A DNA stretch of 6,293 nt from CAYUEN01 sp964443745 (GTDB taxonomy: Bacteria; Campylobacterota; Campylobacteria; Campylobacterales; QNZT01): positions 1 through 6,293 of the forward strand of contig CAYUEN010000057.1 in assembly GCA_964443745.1 (NCBI GenBank), written 5' to 3'. The stretch's first letter is position 1. Every line of letters starts with the position of its first letter. Below the pieces are notes generated by a model, which saw only the letters and a list, made by a program, of their open reading frames with translations, had not been told where the DNA came from and did no database searches. The translations under genes and the position numbers were made by a program. Positions 4,665 to 6,293 of this stretch are shown here, piece after piece.

Positions 4665-6059
4665 ATGGCATACGTACAATCTTTCGGAGCGGCGGGGGTC
4701 GTGACGGGTTCTTGCCATATCGTCCATCTTCCTTCCGGATTGAGGGTGATGGTCGATTGCGGAATGTTCCAGGGAGAGGAGGAGCGTGAAAACGGTCGTC
4801 CTTTCGGATTCGACCCCAAAAAAGTCGATATTCTACTGATCACCCATGCGCACCTAGACCATGTCGGACGGATACCGAAGCTGGTCAAGGAGGGTTTCAG
4901 AGGCAGAATCGTCACTCTTCGTTCGACGATGGATCTGGCGGAGGTGGTGTTGCTCGATGCGGCCCATCTGATGGAGGAGGATTATCGCACCCGATATCGC
5001 AAGGCGCAGCGTCGGGGTACGGAAAAGCGGGTCAAGCCGCCCATCTATACCGTCGAAGATGTCGAAGCGGTCTTCGATCTTCCGATACACTACGCCACCT
5101 ACGATACGAGAATAAAACTGAGCGAAGGAGTCGTCGCCATTTTCCGAAACGCGGGACACATTCTGGATTCGGCGACGATCCAGATCGAATACGAGGCGGG
5201 CAAAGGAAGCAAATCCATCGTTTTCAGCGGAGATCTCGGGAACCGCAACGACATCGTGATGCCCGATCCGGTACCGATTAAATACGCCGATACCCTCTAT
5301 ATCGAATCGACCTACGGAGATCGCGACCACAAACCCATCAGGGAGAGTGTCGCGGAATTCAAACAGGTGATACAAAACACGCTGCTTTCACAGGGTAACG
5401 TACTCATTCCCTCGTTCGCGATCGAACGTACCCAGGAGATCCTCTGTCTGCTCAAGCAGATGTACGACGCGCACGAGCTTCCCCGTTGCAGAGTCTATCT
5501 CGACTCTCCGATGGCGATCCGTGCGACGCAGATCTACAATCTCTATCATGAAGAGCTCAGCACCGAATGCAACGACTACCTCCGTCGCGACGGGACGATT
5601 TTCGAGTTTCCGTGGTTGGAGTACACTCCAAGACCCGAAGACTCCAGAAAGATCAACGAACAAAACGGCTGCATCATCATCGCCGGCAGCGGCATGTGCA
5701 ACGGAGGGCGTATTTTGCACCATTTCAAAAACCGCATCTGGAATCCGAAAAACAGCGTGATTTTCGTCGGATATCAGGCCAAAGAGACGCTCGGGCGCAA
5801 AATAGTGGACGGAGCGGAGTGGATCACCCTCTATCACGAAAAGATTCGCGTACGCGCCAGAATCCATACGATCAACGGTTTTTCCGCCCACGCCGACCAA
5901 AGCGAATTGATCTCTTGGATGCGGAATTTCAGGCGGCTGGGGAAGATTTTCCTCGTCCATGGGGAGCGGGAGAAGCAGGAGATTTTCCGCAAGGCGATCC
6001 GATCCAAACTGCACAAAACTCCCCATATCGTGGAGGAGCGGGAAAAGATTTGGATATAA
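4665..6059 (+). CDS. Metallo-beta-lactamase/beta-CASP ribonuclease (CPSF73-like)
   Basis: A 464-residue Zn-dependent RNase of the metallo-beta-lactamase/beta-CASP family with a C-terminal RNA-specificity domain. Motifs in order: MVDCGMFQG (29-37, Asp31), THAHLDH (60-66, Zn ligands His61, His63, Asp65, His66), NAGHILDSA (162-170, His164), FSGDLGN (187-193, Asp190). The beta-CASP domain holds motif A at IESTYGD (213-219, Glu214), motif B in NGFSAHAD (404-411, His409) and motif C in FLVHGE (429-434, His432). All expected metal and catalytic residues are present, so an active RNA endonuclease (possibly also an exonuclease) is predicted. At 464 residues with no KH domains, it resembles short bacterial members such as Thermus TTHA0252 more than RNase J (about 555) or archaeal aCPSF1. 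It acts in the cytoplasm on RNA; targets are unknown. It lies divergent from the transporter, with a separate promoter for the downstream gene, so it may be monocistronic. The start is set by the AGGAGA 4 bases upstream. Confidence 0.93.
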   Translation: MAYVQSFGAAGVVTGSCHIVHLPSGLRVMVDCGMFQGEEERENGRPFGFDPKKVDILLITHAHLDHVGRIPKLVKEGFRGRIVTLRSTMDLAEVVLLDAAHLMEEDYRTRYRKAQRRGTEKRVKPPIYTVEDVEAVFDLPIHYATYDTRIKLSEGVVAIFRNAGHILDSATIQIEYEAGKGSKSIVFSGDLGNRNDIVMPDPVPIKYADTLYIESTYGDRDHKPIRESVAEFKQVIQNTLLSQGNVLIPSFAIERTQEILCLLKQMYDAHELPRCRVYLDSPMAIRATQIYNLYHEELSTECNDYLRRDGTIFEFPWLEYTPRPEDSRKINEQNGCIIIAGSGMCNGGRILHHFKNRIWNPKNSVIFVGYQAKETLGRKIVDGAEWITLYHEKIRVRARIHTINGFSAHADQSELISWMRNFRRLGKIFLVHGEREKQEIFRKAIRSKLHKTPHIVEEREKIWI

Positions 6060-6071
6060 ATTCCCATTTAT
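6056..6071. repeat. AT-rich palindrome over the RNase stop codon
   Basis: ATAAAT (6056-6061), TCCC (6062-6065), ATTTAT (6066-6071) forms a perfect 6-bp inverted repeat that includes the TAA stop at 6057-6059. All stem pairs are A-T and no T-run follows, so it is a poor intrinsic terminator. It also abuts the predicted -35 of the next gene. Confidence 0.3.
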
Positions 6072-6099
6072 CGAAGCGTTAATAGGGAGAAGGTATAAT
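6071..6099 (+). promoter_or_regulatory. Promoter for the coiled-coil gene
   Basis: A perfect TATAAT (6094-6099) lies 17 bases downstream of TCGAAG (6071-6076), a weak match to TTGACA. Transcription would start near 6106, about 20 bases before the ATG at 6126. The leader contains AGGAGA (6115-6120) at 5 bases from the start codon, an excellent ribosome binding site. Confidence 0.6.
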
Positions 6100-6125
6100 A
6101 AACCAAATCAATATAGGAGAGGCAG

Positions 6126-6293
6126 ATGGTGGAGTTTTTGAAAAAGATGACGGAGTGGGTGCTGGAAAAGGAGAAGGAGGCGGCCGATCGCTGCAAAATC
6201 GACATCGAAGACGTCCAAAAACAGATCGCGTATGTCGAGCGTAAGCGTGACGCTCTCAAGAGAGAGTGTGAAGAGAATCTCTCCGAACTCGAA
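6126..6293 (+). CDS. Coiled-coil protein of unknown function, N-terminal part (partial)
   Basis: An open frame of 56 codons starting at ATG 6126 and running off the right edge without a stop. It begins MVEFLKKMTEWVLEKEKEAA and continues with a highly charged helical sequence (IEDVQKQIAYVERKRDALKRE, then EENLSELE). Hydrophobic residues (Ile, Val, Leu, Tyr) recur at roughly heptad spacing among Lys, Arg and Glu, so a long alpha-helical coiled coil is likely. There is no signal peptide or membrane segment in the visible part. AGGAGA 5 bases upstream and a perfect TATAAT 27 bases upstream of the ATG strongly support a real, independently transcribed gene. I do not recognise the family, and function cannot be assigned from this fragment. 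It may be a structural or accessory protein, but nothing visible settles this. Confidence 0.8.
   Translation, partial: MVEFLKKMTEWVLEKEKEAADRCKIDIEDVQKQIAYVERKRDALKRECEENLSELE

Noticed and set aside
5388..6026. 212-codon minus-strand open frame antisense to the RNase
   Set aside because: Opposite a gene with a complete motif set; explained by codon bias on the other strand.
1..6293. CRISPR array, tRNA, rRNA, insertion sequence or attachment site
   Set aside because: No regularly spaced direct repeats, cloverleaf-like intergenic sequence, transposase frame or terminal inverted repeats were seen; intergenic space totals only about 300 bases.

Overview
The window is a compact bacterial chromosomal stretch with six protein genes and two gene ends cut by the window. 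Short intergenic gaps, Shine-Dalgarno sequences (AGGAGA, GAGGAG) and TATAAT-type -10 boxes point to a bacterium using a standard housekeeping sigma factor. Base composition looks moderate, near 50% GC, with AT-rich gaps. The gene set (glycolytic enzymes, Na/Pi transporter, a CPSF73-like RNase) does not fix the taxon. My guess is a Gram-negative chemolithotroph such as a Campylobacterota member, with low confidence.

Layout. Positions 1-174 (+) are the 3' end of gap (glyceraldehyde-3-phosphate dehydrogenase). One base later gpmA (2,3-bisphosphoglycerate-dependent phosphoglycerate mutase, 176-871, +) begins. It runs tail-to-tail into pyk (pyruvate kinase, 880-2256, -), with 8 bases between the stop codons. 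pyk is the second gene of a minus-strand pair. The first is a 170-residue glycine-zipper membrane protein (2260-2772, -), 3 bases upstream, with an extended -10 promoter and small dyads at about 2818-2877. Upstream of that, also on the minus strand, is a Na/Pi-cotransporter family protein with a PhoU-like tail (2880-4547). It is divergent from a metallo-beta-lactamase/beta-CASP RNase (4665-6059, +). The 117-base divergent region holds back-to-back -10 elements and two inverted repeats in the predicted transporter leader. The window ends inside a coiled-coil gene (6126-6293+, +) that has its own promoter and a strong ribosome binding site.

How the genes fit together. gap, gpmA and pyk all serve lower glycolysis/gluconeogenesis, so the left half is a central-carbon cluster built from two convergent operons. 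Pyruvate kinase carries the residue signature of the K+-independent class, and its operon partner looks like a stress or membrane protein. The transporter, the RNase and the coiled-coil gene have no obvious pathway link to the glycolytic genes or to each other. I see no mobile element, CRISPR array, tRNA or rRNA. The least ordinary signals are regulatory (the structured leader and overlapping divergent promoters at 4548-4664) and enzymological (the K+-independent pyruvate kinase signature). I did not find a convincing new multi-gene system.
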